From NCBI GenBank assembly GCA_965207345.1, contig OZ242280.1, positions 124,001-188,000 on the forward strand: a stretch of DNA of 64,000 nt, in the 5' to 3' direction. The first letter of the stretch is position 1, and the number at the start of each line of letters is the position of its first letter. Position numbers and translations under genes: made by a program. This stretch comes from G965207345 sp965207345. GTDB lineage: Bacteria; Pseudomonadota; Gammaproteobacteria; PS1; Pseudothioglobaceae. The notes under the pieces were generated by a model that was not told the DNA's origin, did no database searches, and worked only from the letters and a program-made list of their open reading frames with translations. This document shows positions 38,781 to 47,796 of the stretch, piece by piece.

Positions 38781-38978
38781 TTAGAACAATCCTTTATTAA
38801 TTTCTACGTTTAAGAATAATAAAAGCATTTAAAAAGTCAACCGACAAAATATTAAAAATCAGCTGATAACTTATTCCAAAAAATTCAAACCCTATATCGG
38901 TTTGCAACAAAAATATAGTATTAAATAGATCCTAAAAGCAAATATAAAAAAAAATAAATGCTGTACAAATTTTATATC

Positions 38979-39269
38979 TCAGCGTTTTTTTTGAATTTTC
39001 CCTTTATGCTTAACTACTTGTGCTTCTAGTTTTTTGGCGAGTTGTGCAATAGAATTATACATATCCTCGCTCCTTGCCTCAGCAAATAAATCAGTGCCGC
39101 TGATATGAATAGTGGCTTCTGCCTTTTGTAATTTTTTTTCCACTGCCAACAACATATTAATATTAATAATGTGATTAAAATGTATTTTTATCTTACTCAA
39201 TTTATCTTCGGCATAATTTTTAAGTGCCTCAGTAATCTCCACATGGTGTCCAGAAATATTTAATTGCAT
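38979..39269 (-). CDS. hpf: Ribosome hibernation promoting factor
   Basis: 96 residues, short HPF/RaiA form: MQLNISGHHVEITEALKNYA at the start, with beta-alpha-beta-beta-beta-alpha pattern and basic tail HKGKIQKKR. Binds the 30S decoding region in stationary phase. Stands alone; the common rpoN neighbour is absent. Confidence 0.92.
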   Translation of the reverse strand: MQLNISGHHVEITEALKNYAEDKLSKIKIHFNHIININMLLAVEKKLQKAEATIHISGTDLFAEARSEDMYNSIAQLAKKLEAQVVKHKGKIQKKR

Positions 39270-39482
39270 AAATTAATCTCCACTAATATAATTGAAATAA
39301 TAAATTTAGATTTACAAAAAATCGTTTCAAAAACACAGAAATATTTTTATAACAAAATAGACGCTATATCATACTTGAATGAAACGAATAAAATAACATT
39401 AAAAATCATAAATTGTGTATAATTACTCTAAAGTGACAGACTGAAATATAGCATAAATTAAAATTCTACACAAACTAGAGAC

Positions 39483-39695
39483 TTGAAAAAAATGAATGCA
39501 ACAAGCGATAAAGATAATGCGCTCAGTAAGGAAAGAATTGAGTTGCAAAATGGATTTAGTGCTTATAATGCTAAACATGGTTTTTCATATGAACTTTGGG
39601 TAAATCCACCCGTGGGTCATTTTTATGAAACTTATAAAAAAGCGCTAGATGAGATTAATCATAAACTCGCTCCACCACTTACTTATGATTATTAG
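39483..39695 (+). CDS. Small conserved-looking hypothetical protein
   Basis: 70 residues, hydrophilic: ELQNGFSAYNAKHGFSYELW, then NPPVGHFYETYKKALDEINH. No known domain recognised. A good terminator 56 bases downstream supports a real transcript. The W-x-N-P-P segment gives a possible fingerprint for database matching. An alternative start is Met4 at 39492. Confidence 0.55.
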   Translation: MKKMNATSDKDNALSKERIELQNGFSAYNAKHGFSYELWVNPPVGHFYETYKKALDEINHKLAPPLTYDY

Positions 39696-39751
39696 TCACT
39701 GATTTTCGCTAAATTTTTCTGCTTAGCAAAACCTTTATTTTTTATTGGTTA

Positions 39752-39775
39752 AGCCCCCTTGTTTGGGGGTTTTTG
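39752..39775 (+). terminator. Rho-independent terminator
   Basis: Stem CCCCC/GGGGG (extended by G-U and A-U) with loop TTGTTT, then TTTTT. Follows the 70-residue gene. Confidence 0.85.
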
Positions 39776-39889
39776 GTTTCTAGGATATTTTGCCTGAAAT
39801 AAATTAACATCAAAAAATATTGGATACCTAAAAAGATTACACATAGTAAATAGTAAAAACATATAAGATTGATTTAAGATTAAAAAATA

Positions 39890-41047
39890 ATGACTCACTT
39901 GATGAAAAATTACACGCCGCTTGATGTTTCATTTGCACGCGGTCAAGGTTGCTGGCTTACTGATTATAAGGGTAAACGTTATTTAGATGCACTATCTGGT
40001 GTGGGTGTTGTGAACTTAGGGCATTGTCACCCTAATGTTACTAAAGCAATTCAAACACAAAGCAAAACTTTAGTGCATACTTCAAATTGGTATCACATTG
40101 AGTTTGCAGAGCGTCTCGCAGATAAACTCTGTCAATTAGCAAAAATGGAAAGTGCTTTCTTTGCAAATTCTGGTGCTGAAGCAAATGAAGCAGCCATCAA
40201 AATAACGCGCCTGTATGCAAAAAAAAGAAACATCAAAAATCCTATTATTCTAACAGCTAAAAAAAGCTTTCACGGCAGAACGATGGGAGCTTTATCAGCA
40301 ACAGGCACTAGCAAAATCAAAACAGGTTTTGCGCCAATGTTAGCAAATTTTATTCATATTGATTTTGACGATGTTTCTGCCATTGAAGAACATACGCAAA
40401 ATCCGAGTGTCATTGCGCTGATGCTAGAGCCTATATTGGGTGAACATGGTGTAATTATTCCAAAATCTAACTATCTAAACAAAGCTAGAGATATTTCTGC
40501 ACGTGCAAACTGGCTTCTTATTTTAGACGAAATACAAACAGGTATCGGGCGTACAGGACGATTTTTTGCCTTTGAACATAATCAGATTAAACCTGACATA
40601 ATAACGCTTGCTAAAGGTTTAGCTAATGGTCTACCAATTGGCGCATGTCTCGCACGAGGTGAAGCAGCACACTTATTTAGCGCTGGCACACATGGTACTA
40701 CTTTTGGCGGCAACCCGCTTTGTATGCGCGCCTCTCTTTCTGTATTAGAAACAATTGAGCAAGATAATATTCTTGCACGCACACAAGAGATGAGCGATTA
40801 TTTTTTGAAACAAGCAAATAGACGTCTAGCTTCTTTTACTATCGTTAAAGATATTAGAGCAAAAGGCTTAATGCTTGCAATTAGTTTAGATAAACATTAT
40901 AAAACACTTATGAATAAGGCGCTAACGCTTGGTATTCTTATTAATGTTACTGGAGAACATATCCGCCTGTTGCCTCCGCTCATTATCAAAAAAGAAGAAT
41001 TAGATTTTTTGCTTGATAAGCTCAATCAACTTATTGGTGATTTATGA
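39890..41047 (+). CDS. argD: Acetylornithine aminotransferase
   Basis: 385 residues, class III PLP enzyme. LDEIQTGIGRTGRFFA and the Schiff-base lysine K242 in ITLAKGLANGLPIG; FANSGAEANEAAIK binds the PLP phosphate. Arginine synthesis (also usable as DapC). Met5 is an alternative start. Overlaps argF by 4 bases. Confidence 0.94.
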   Translation: MTHLMKNYTPLDVSFARGQGCWLTDYKGKRYLDALSGVGVVNLGHCHPNVTKAIQTQSKTLVHTSNWYHIEFAERLADKLCQLAKMESAFFANSGAEANEAAIKITRLYAKKRNIKNPIILTAKKSFHGRTMGALSATGTSKIKTGFAPMLANFIHIDFDDVSAIEEHTQNPSVIALMLEPILGEHGVIIPKSNYLNKARDISARANWLLILDEIQTGIGRTGRFFAFEHNQIKPDIITLAKGLANGLPIGACLARGEAAHLFSAGTHGTTFGGNPLCMRASLSVLETIEQDNILARTQEMSDYFLKQANRRLASFTIVKDIRAKGLMLAISLDKHYKTLMNKALTLGILINVTGEHIRLLPPLIIKKEELDFLLDKLNQLIGDL

Positions 41048-41964
41048 ATAAAACCTGCAATGTCAAACATTTCATTGATTTAGATGATTTAGATGCTGAT
41101 ACTTTAAATACCATTATTATCACTGCTAGCAAGCTTAAAAAATCACATCAGCAAGGCAAAATTAATAATGCACTTAGCCACAAAACTTTGGCAATGATCT
41201 TTGATAAACCTTCAACACGTACACGTATTTCATTTGAAGCGGGGATGACACAGCTCGGTGGTCATGCCCTATTTTTATCAAACAGTGATACACAGCTAGG
41301 CAGAAATGAATCTATGATTGATTCTAGCAAAGTAATCAGTGCTATGGTTGATGCAGTAATGCTTAGAATATCAAACCACAACGACATCAAATTATTTGCA
41401 AAATACGCAAATATACCTACAATTAATGCTCTATCGGACAAATCGCATCCATGTCAAGTACTCGCTGATTTAATGACTTTTTATGAAAAACGTGGTAATA
41501 TTAAACAGCAAACAGTAGCTTGGGTTGGCGATGGTAACAATATGTGCCAAACTTATATTCAGGCAAGCTATTTATTTGATTTTAAACTTAATATTGCAGT
41601 GCCCAAGGGTTATGAGCCAAAACAAAATTTCAACGCACATTATCAAAAAAATACACACTTTTTTAGTGATGCAAAATCTGCGTGCACAAATGCAGATTTA
41701 GTCGTTACCGATGTTTGGACAAGCATGGGGCAAGAAAAAGCCCGGCTTAAAAAAGAATTGGACTTTAGCCACTATCAGGTAAATGAAGACCTGATGACTT
41801 ATGCAAAAAAATATGCACTATTTATGCACTGCCTACCTGCTTATCGTGGTAAAGAAGTAACTAGTGGCGTGATTGACAGTGCACAAAGTGTGGTATTTGA
41901 GGCTGCGGAAAATCGTTTGCATGTGCAAAAAGCATTACTCTTATATCTCTTTGACAAGCTCTAA
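41044..41964 (+). CDS. argF: Ornithine carbamoyltransferase
   Basis: 306 residues. Carbamoyl phosphate motif KPSTRTRISFEAGM, ornithine-binding SHPCQVLADLMT and the HCLP loop MHCLPAYRGKEV. Makes citrulline. ATGA overlap with argD. The last ~90 bases of the gene have a degenerate copy at 45381-45464, beyond the adhesin gene. Confidence 0.96.
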   Translation: MNKTCNVKHFIDLDDLDADTLNTIIITASKLKKSHQQGKINNALSHKTLAMIFDKPSTRTRISFEAGMTQLGGHALFLSNSDTQLGRNESMIDSSKVISAMVDAVMLRISNHNDIKLFAKYANIPTINALSDKSHPCQVLADLMTFYEKRGNIKQQTVAWVGDGNNMCQTYIQASYLFDFKLNIAVPKGYEPKQNFNAHYQKNTHFFSDAKSACTNADLVVTDVWTSMGQEKARLKKELDFSHYQVNEDLMTYAKKYALFMHCLPAYRGKEVTSGVIDSAQSVVFEAAENRLHVQKALLLYLFDKL

Positions 41965-42150
41965 AAATATTTAAGCAGATTTTAAATAAAAAAAATAAAA
42001 AAACGCTTTTAATAAACCAAAAATGGTATACTGCACATAGCATTCCCTTGAGTAGTACTTTGAATAATGCTTTTTGCTTTTGATTAGTAGTTTTTAGGGA
42101 GTAAAAATAACAAGTTTTAATGTAAAATTTATGCAAGTAAGAGGAATTCC

Positions 42151-45100
42151 ATGAACTTAAATATGAAACTATACCAACAAAAAAGCCACACTAGTGTTTT
42201 TAAAGATATAACTATAAGAGTAAGATTAGCACTGACTGTGCTTTTCCTATATATTCTACTGGCGAACGTCCCATCTATTACCTATGCACAAGTAACAACT
42301 TGCCCTAGTAGCCCGAGCCTTGACGATTGCCACACCACAAAAGAGGAACTTGACACTCGCATTAACGAGCATAATCTCGAAGCTGAGGCACACGGTGGAG
42401 ATGGCGCACATACTACGCAAACAGAACTTGATGCTGCTATTGACACAGTTGGGGATCGTATTGACGACGGAGAAAGGGCAAGAGCAGCTGGTGATAATGC
42501 ACTTGGGGATCGTATTGACAGCGTGTTTGGTATTGTAGCTGATGATTCAATTGCTGCTGATAATGCACTTGGGGTTCGTATTGACGAAGAAGAAGAGGCA
42601 AGAATGGCTGCTAATGATGAGCTTAAAGATCTTGTTGATACAGAAACTACATCAAGGACTCTAGTTGACATGGAACTTAGGGCTCTTATTGACGACAAAG
42701 AAGGGGAAGGTAATGCACTTAGAGGCCTTGTTAGTGCAGAAACTGCATCAAGGACTCTAGCTGACATGGAACTTGAGGATCGTATTGAGGCAGAAGCTGC
42801 ATCAAGGACTCTAGCTGACATGGAACTTGAGGATCGTATTGAGGCAGAAGCTGCATCAATTAACAAAGCTGATGATGCACTTGGGGTTCGTATTGACGAC
42901 GAAGAAGGAGCAAGAATAGCTGCTGATGATGCACTTGGGATGCGTATTGAGGCAGAAGCTGCATCAAGTGCTCTAGCTGACATGGAACTTGGGGATCGTA
43001 TTGAGGCAGAAGCTGCATCAAGTAACAAAGCTGATGATGCACTTGGGCTTCGTATTGACGACGAAGAAGGAGCAAGAATAGCTGCTGATGATGCACTTGG
43101 GATGCGTATTGACGACGAAGAAGGGGCAAGAATAGCTGCTGATGATTCAATTAATGATAAACTTGGTGAAAACCCTGGTAATAACATTTACATAGGTAGG
43201 GGCGCGACTATACAAGAATTTGCTGCTACCAGAGGTTATGTTGATGACCTTGCTACTGTTGTTGCTGAAACGAACATTGCTGCTAGTGAAGCGAGCGATG
43301 CTGCTGACGAAGCGAGAATTGCTGCTAATGAAGCGAGAACTGCTGCTGAAGGTCCTGTTCTTGATATGGATGGTGCTACTATAGATGATGTTGATGCCTA
43401 CAATAATGCACGTGACCTTATTAATGCGGTTGAGAATGAGAATTCTAACAGTGGCACGAAAATCATCCTGGATGATGCACGAGAAGACTTGATAAGTGTA
43501 AAAGAGCGATTAAAAGAGGATCAAACCACGCTGATGACTGATCAGGATATTTTAGAGGAAGCGCAAACTGCATTAATGGAAGCAGAAGAAAAACTAGCAG
43601 AAGCACAACAAAAAGTGGGTGCAGTTGAGGATATTGGAGGAGACCCTTCACAAGCCCAAAAGGATGCAGTTACAGATGCTCAAGGTGTGGTTACAAGTGC
43701 TCAAGGTGTGGTTACAAGTGCTTCAGGTACAGTTAAAAATGTTGAAACTCTAGTTAAAAATACTCAAGATTCAGTTACAGATGCTGAAACATTGGTCGCA
43801 GATAGTGAAGAAAAAAATACTGAAGCAATAGCTGCAAGAGACGCGAATCCTAATGTTGCGAATATTCTAGCACTTGATCAAGCTGCCAAGGATGCAGACG
43901 AATTTGCAATTGCTGCTGAAGATGCTGAAACTGCTGCTGAAGATGCTGAAACTGCTGCTGAAACTAAATTGAGTAATGCCACCCCTGAAACAATCCGTCA
44001 AGATGTGATTAACCAACGAGTAAAATTGGCACGAGATATTGCAGAAACTGCAGCCAGGGATGCTGCAGAATTAGCAGTCAGGGATGCTGCAGAATTAGCA
44101 GTCAGGGATGCTGCAGAATTAGCAGTCAGGGATGCTGCAGAATTAGTAGTCAGGGATGCTGCAGAATTAGTAGTCAGGGATGCTGCAGAATCAGCAGTCA
44201 GGGATGCTGCAGAATTAGCAGTCAGGGATGCTGCAGCTGCAGGGGCTAAAGCTACGGCAGAAGCCATAATCGTAGGCAGTGAGACAACAGAGGATAGAGC
44301 AATAAGAATAGAAGCTGCTGAAGCTGCCGCAAGAACTTCTGATGCAACTAATGCTGATGCAACTGCTGCAAGAGATTCTGATGCAACTAATGTTGATGCA
44401 ACTGCTGCAAGAGATTCTGGTGAAACTAATAATGCTGCAACTGCTGCAAGAACTTCTGGTGCAACTAATGCTGATGCAACTGCTGCAAGAGATTCTGATG
44501 CAACTAATGCTGATGCAACTGCTGCAAGAGATTCTGGTGCAACTAATGCTGATGCAACTGCTGCAAGAACTTCTGGTGCAACTAATGCTGATGCAACTGC
44601 TAATGGAAATGCTGCTGCGACTATGGCTGGAGCACCTTATGCGAATACTGGTAGCGAGTATATGAGAATTGTGAACGCAGTTGAAGAAGATAGCACGATA
44701 CAAGGCGCCATCGCCATAGGTTATAATTCTGAGATACAAAGTACAGTCCTGAATGAAGGCACTACCGAAGAGCCTGTATTAGTGCCATATGCTGCAGACA
44801 ACTCTATTGCACTTGGCACTGGTGCGACAATAGAAGCTAAAGGTGAAGATGGTATAGCCATCGGTAGGGAAGCGAGAGTTACTGGAAAAGGTGGTATTGC
44901 CATTGGTGCGACTGCAAGAGCTATTGGTGAAAACACTATCGCTATTGGTGTTGGCGCTGTAGCAGAAGAAGGTGGTGTTGCTATAGGTACAAACGCCGTA
45001 GCAAAAGAAAATCAGGTTGTCATTGGTGGTCCGGGAGATGTTGTTATAATCAGCGGAGTGGGTAATGTTGCCACTGAATTTGAAAAAGTTTCGGCAGGTA

Positions 45101-45321
45101 TTGCAATGGCTATGGCGATGCAGGCACCCGCGATTTCTCCAGGTAAAAGAACAAGTCTGTCAATTGGTGCTGGTTTCTTCAACCATGAAAGTGCGCTTGC
45201 TGTCTCTGTTGGTACACGCGTCAATGAAAATTGGACTATCAATGGTAGTCTTGCCTACACAAGCTACGGTTCCTCAGAAAGAAAAACTGGCGGCCGTATA
45301 GGTGCTACTTTTGAATTCTAG
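42151..45321 (+). CDS. Trimeric autotransporter adhesin (YadA-type)
   Basis: 1056 residues. An extended signal peptide (hydrophobic core RLALTVLFLYILLANVP, cut after SITYA, residue ~46). Residues ~75-330 repeat a coiled-coil unit of the type DDALGxRIDDEEGARIAA. Residues ~400-700 are Ala/Glu/Asp-rich helices including seven 8-residue units (RDAAELAV). Next are seven 13-residue units (ATNADATAARDSG type). The YadA-like head repeats (SIALGTGATIEA, GIAIGREARV, GIAIGATARA) come late, followed directly by the YadA membrane anchor ending ATFEF. So the head sits next to the membrane and the stalk outward, unlike classic adhesins. Likely binds host or neighbouring cells. The plain antisense frames are shadows. 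Confidence 0.92.
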   Translation: MNLNMKLYQQKSHTSVFKDITIRVRLALTVLFLYILLANVPSITYAQVTTCPSSPSLDDCHTTKEELDTRINEHNLEAEAHGGDGAHTTQTELDAAIDTVGDRIDDGERARAAGDNALGDRIDSVFGIVADDSIAADNALGVRIDEEEEARMAANDELKDLVDTETTSRTLVDMELRALIDDKEGEGNALRGLVSAETASRTLADMELEDRIEAEAASRTLADMELEDRIEAEAASINKADDALGVRIDDEEGARIAADDALGMRIEAEAASSALADMELGDRIEAEAASSNKADDALGLRIDDEEGARIAADDALGMRIDDEEGARIAADDSINDKLGENPGNNIYIGRGATIQEFAATRGYVDDLATVVAETNIAASEASDAADEARIAANEARTAAEGPVLDMDGATIDDVDAYNNARDLINAVENENSNSGTKIILDDAREDLISVKERLKEDQTTLMTDQDILEEAQTALMEAEEKLAEAQQKVGAVEDIGGDPSQAQKDAVTDAQGVVTSAQGVVTSASGTVKNVETLVKNTQDSVTDAETLVADSEEKNTEAIAARDANPNVANILALDQAAKDADEFAIAAEDAETAAEDAETAAETKLSNATPETIRQDVINQRVKLARDIAETAARDAAELAVRDAAELAVRDAAELAVRDAAELVVRDAAELVVRDAAESAVRDAAELAVRDAAAAGAKATAEAIIVGSETTEDRAIRIEAAEAAARTSDATNADATAARDSDATNVDATAARDSGETNNAATAARTSGATNADATAARDSDATNADATAARDSGATNADATAARTSGATNADATANGNAAATMAGAPYANTGSEYMRIVNAVEEDSTIQGAIAIGYNSEIQSTVLNEGTTEEPVLVPYAADNSIALGTGATIEAKGEDGIAIGREARVTGKGGIAIGATARAIGENTIAIGVGAVAEEGGVAIGTNAVAKENQVVIGGPGDVVIISGVGNVATEFEKVSAGIAMAMAMQAPAISPGKRTSLSIGAGFFNHESALAVSVGTRVNENWTINGSLAYTSYGSSERKTGGRIGATFEF
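44056..44223 (+). repeat. Seven tandem 24-bp units in adhesin gene
   Basis: Unit AGGGATGCTGCAGAATTAGC plus AGTC, encoding RDAAELAV with V or S variants in units 4-6. Near-identical at DNA level, so copy number could change by slippage without breaking the frame. Confidence 0.9.
44335..44607 (+). repeat. Seven tandem 39-bp units in adhesin gene
   Basis: Each unit encodes 13 residues such as TSGATNADATAAR or DSDATNADATAAR; units 1-7 differ by a few bases, the last ending ANG. Frame-neutral repeat array in the stalk. Confidence 0.9.
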
Positions 45322-45830
45322 TCAAGCAAAAAGTAGCAAGGAAGGAGCCATAAAGAAGAGATAATTTAGTAGTGTGATGGTAATGCACAAAAATGGTATT
45401 TGGATTGTAAAAAATAGTTTGTGTGCAAAACATTACTCTTATCTCTTTGTTGGGCTGTAAAAAGTTTGCTCTACTTCTATTTATTTTATTTCTGCTTTGA
45501 TTTATCCTAGAAAGGAGAGTTAATAGTGCTAATATTGACGTCAAAGTAGTTATTAATACAAAAAGAATTTTTATTTTGTCACTCCTATCTCCTCTAGTCC
45601 AGCTGGCTTAGTTAGGGAGTGGTAGTAATGTACTCAATACATTTTTATCAAATTATTATATAAAAATTTTAAACTGTGGCATTACACTTGTACACTTAAA
45701 TTTTAGATTTATTTTGCTATGAAAGTTAACTTAAATTTAACATAAACGCCAAATAAGAGGTATTTATGTGTATTATGTATGATGTTTTGTTGGTTTCACC
45801 ACTCTAATCAAACTATCAAAAACATTTTCA
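45322..45830. other. Gap with degenerate argF 3'-end copy
   Basis: No gene seen. Bases 45381-45464 align with the argF end (about 41878-41969): shared blocks include TGGTATTTG, GTGCAAAA and CATTACTCTTAT, with small deletions. The rest is A/T-rich; a short closed frame after AAGAGGTATTTATG at about 45756 resembles the leader of the precursor gene at 46213. Confidence 0.6.
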
Positions 45831-46199
45831 ATGAATAGCAATACTTATAATAAATTATATAACACTGGGTTTTGCAAAAAACTTAAAGAATCACCTAGAG
45901 AAGCATTAAAGGAAATAGATTATAATTTTAGTAATACTACAAAATATACTAAATTTATAATAATGACTACTCTTAAAGATGTTATTTATCTGGTAATTCT
46001 ATGTTATTCTTACGTAAAAAATATAAATGATTTAAAGAGTATACAGGCAGGAGAACATGCTGAAGCAAGCACTGCTACTAGTGTTGGCACATTCGGTACT
46101 TTAAGCACAGATACTAGCTCTTTTGCTACTATTGGAGCCCTTGGTAGTGGCTGCTACTGTAAAAAATACACGATCACTCTAAACAAATATATTATATAA
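45831..46199 (+). CDS. NHLP-like RiPP precursor candidate (variant tail)
   Basis: 122 residues. The leader part (1-~78) is very close to the next gene: LYNTGFCKKLKESPREALKEIDYNFSN versus LYDTEFRKKLKESPREALEKIDYDFSN. The tail starts QAGEHAEAS, contains TSVGTFGTLSTDTSSFATIG, and then GCYC followed by a different end KKYTITLNKYII, perhaps from a frameshift near the original stop. The Pro of the leader end is replaced (VILCYS instead of VMPGNS). No clear Shine-Dalgarno. May be a degenerating copy. Confidence 0.55.
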   Translation: MNSNTYNKLYNTGFCKKLKESPREALKEIDYNFSNTTKYTKFIIMTTLKDVIYLVILCYSYVKNINDLKSIQAGEHAEASTATSVGTFGTLSTDTSSFATIGALGSGCYCKKYTITLNKYII

Positions 46200-46212
46200 G
46201 GAGGTATTTCTA

Positions 46213-46566
46213 ATGGTTAATAATGCTTACAATAATCTATACGACACTGAGTTTCGCAAAAAACTTAAAGAATCACCTAGAGAAGCGTTAGAAAAAATAG
46301 ATTATGATTTTAGCAATATTGAAGAAAATGCTGAATTTGTATTAATAACTTCCCCTAAGAATATTATTTATTTTGTAATGCCAGGTAACTCTTATATAAA
46401 AAATGTAAGTGACTTAAAAGGCATACAAGCAGGGCAACATATTGAAGCAAGTTCTTTTGCTAGCATGAGCTCAGCAGGAACTGTAAGCACATTAACTAGC
46501 AGTGCTTTAACCGTTAGCACTATAGGTAGTATTGCAGGGAGCATAGCACCACCACCACCAAAATAA
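46213..46566 (+). CDS. NHLP-like RiPP precursor candidate
   Basis: 117 residues with AGGAGG 8 bases before ATG. Leader: FRKKLKESPREALEKIDYDF, then AEFVLITSPKNIIYFVMP, which follows the nitrile hydratase leader pattern (L-x-x-x-P-x-x-A-L ... V-x-x-x-x-x-x-T/I-x-Y-x-V-x-P). After QAGQHIEAS the tail is S/T/A/G/V-rich (SSAGTVSTLTSSALTVSTIG) and ends IAPPPPK. Fourteen bases separate it from the upstream copy, so the two probably form one transcript. No cyclodehydratase, radical SAM, lanthionine synthase, protease or exporter gene is nearby. Product modification is inference. Confidence 0.62.
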   Translation: MVNNAYNNLYDTEFRKKLKESPREALEKIDYDFSNIEENAEFVLITSPKNIIYFVMPGNSYIKNVSDLKGIQAGQHIEASSFASMSSAGTVSTLTSSALTVSTIGSIAGSIAPPPPK

Positions 46567-46587
46567 CTATCTAAGAATATTTAATGA

Positions 46588-46641
46588 ATATATACTCATA
46601 ATAAGCTATACGACACTGCCTTTAGTGGATATAACTGCTAG
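46588..46641 (+). pseudogene. Relic of a third precursor gene
   Basis: Reads IYTHNKLYDTAFSGYNC then stop, matching the start of its neighbours (NAYNNLYDTEFRK). Only the first ~17 codons survive, with no ATG in frame. Confidence 0.55.
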
Positions 46642-46712
46642 TATTTTTTTTATTATTGTACAAAATCAAATCCTGGTTAAAACCAAGTAATGATTTACAA
46701 CAATAAACAAAA

Positions 46713-46788
46713 TGGTGCCGATTCACGGACTCGAACCGCGGACCTACTGATTACAAATCAGTTGCACTACCAACTGTGCTAAATCGGC
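46713..46788 (-). tRNA. thrT: tRNA-Thr (anticodon UGU)
   Basis: 76 bases with encoded CCA. Acceptor stem GCCGATT/AATCGGC, anticodon arm ACTGA-TTTGTAA-TCAGT giving anticodon TGT, T-arm with GGTTCGAACC. Closely follows the E. coli tRNA-Thr(UGU) sequence. No duplicated 3' end was found, so no sign of use as an attachment site. Confidence 0.96.
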
Positions 46789-47018
46789 ACAAAGTGCGAT
46801 TATACCGTAGTTAAAAATAACGCAACTGATTTTTCAATTAACACTCAAAGTGCTAGTCTTTATGTGTTGCGTATTTTCCTTTGTATCTTAGTAGTGATCT
46901 AACTCTTGAAGGGGAGGGAGTGCAACACAAACAGAGCTAGCTAAGCAAAGTATTAAGCTTTCCTACTAGGATTAAAGGAATTATAGCAATAACTTGCATT
47001 TAGCTCTATCTAACTCCT

Positions 47019-47417
47019 TCACTCCCCTTTAGCAGGAACAGGAATAATAATATTACCTTGATAGGTTCTATGTTTATCAGTTATTGAATCTGTTATTCCT
47101 AAATCCCAGAAAAAGATGCTTGCCGCTAGCTTTCCGCCTTCCATCTCACTTCTAATAAGTCCATTTGCTTTTCTTTCATCTTTAGTTGTGCAGTCGTAAA
47201 TTAAAGCATCATCTGAACGACGAATCAATATACTTTGAGTAGGTATGTTAGAAGACCACATTCCACGCTTATTCCTAAAAGTGCATTCTCCAGAAGATCC
47301 ATCTGAAAAACTAAGTGTTAAAGGGATATATGGATCATTGACAATAGTTGCACAACTAGAAAGTAAGAAACTAACACTAGCAATGACAAAACCAAAAATT
47401 CTATTTCTAAACTTCAT
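47019..47417 (-). CDS. Small lipoprotein
   Basis: 132 residues. Signal with lipobox LLSSC (Cys22) followed by ATIVNDPYIPL. The mature part has a Cys pair (GECTFRNKRG and LIYDCTT) and a terminal proline-containing IIIPVPAKGE. Small lipoproteins with a CA-S/T-IV start and a C-T-x-x-N-x-x-G-x-W motif are widespread in proteobacteria and of unknown role. Probably anchored in the outer membrane. Confidence 0.7.
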   Translation of the reverse strand: MKFRNRIFGFVIASVSFLLSSCATIVNDPYIPLTLSFSDGSSGECTFRNKRGMWSSNIPTQSILIRRSDDALIYDCTTKDERKANGLIRSEMEGGKLAASIFFWDLGITDSITDKHRTYQGNIIIPVPAKGE

Positions 47418-47577
47418 TTTTCTACTCCAACTCCTCTACCAAAAAGATTAACAGGAAGATGGAGGAAATGCACCTAACTATTATTATATAGGTACTTAGT
47501 ATACCTACACAATATAGATAAATATAAAAACCCTGATTTAAGATTATTCTTTGTTGTCTATTCTATTATCAATTTAA

Positions 47578-47585
47578 TAATATTT
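47578..47585 (+). repeat. Target site duplication, left
   Basis: TAATATTT, identical to 49513-49520, directly outside the left terminal repeat of the IS1595-like element. Confidence 0.9.
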
Positions 47586-47611
47586 GGGAAATATATACTT
47601 TAATCTGCAAA
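47586..47611 (+). repeat. Left terminal inverted repeat
   Basis: 26 bases, starting GGGAAATATATAC; the only mismatch with the right end is base 6. Confidence 0.92.
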
Positions 47612-47616
47612 CTATA

Positions 47617-47772
47617 TTAGTTGTGTTTAACTAAGCTTATTTTTTTATTTAGTTCTAAGCGTGTTGGTTTCTTGTTTTGATACTTTGCATTTTGTGGTGT
47701 ATGCCTGAAAATATCCTGTATAGCAGTTTTAAAGTTATTGAGTGTGATTTTGCTTAGTTCGTTCTTTTTCAT
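47617..47772 (-). CDS. Possible small passenger ORF
   Basis: 51 codons from ATG 47772: MKKNELSKITLNNFKTAIQD, then IFRHTPQNAKYQNKK, ending KHN. Basic, no recognised domain, no clear Shine-Dalgarno. Lies 24 bases after the HicA-like stop and ends just inside the left terminal repeat. Confidence 0.35.
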   Translation of the reverse strand: MKKNELSKITLNNFKTAIQDIFRHTPQNAKYQNKKPTRLELNKKISLVKHN

Positions 47773-47796
47773 TTTTAATGTGTTTTGTGGTTCATA

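Noticed and set aside
42282..43187. Long open frame (301 codons) antisense to the adhesin gene
   Set aside because: It mirrors the low-complexity repeats of the adhesin; no ribosome site, and the protein is Ser/Ala/Arg repeat text.
44056..44607. Tandem 24- and 39-bp repeats considered as a CRISPR array
   Set aside because: Repeats are contiguous without spacers, keep the reading frame and encode the adhesin stalk.
44215..44739. 174-codon Cys/Ser-rich frame on the minus strand
   Set aside because: Reverse reading of the 39-bp repeats in the adhesin gene.
46713..46788. tRNA-Thr as an integration site for the accessory region
   Set aside because: No direct copy of its 3' end and no integrase found within the window.
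46900..47040. Repeated CTAACTC... and ACTCCCC segments near the lipoprotein gene
   Set aside because: Short and poorly matched; not convincing as an inverted repeat or terminator.
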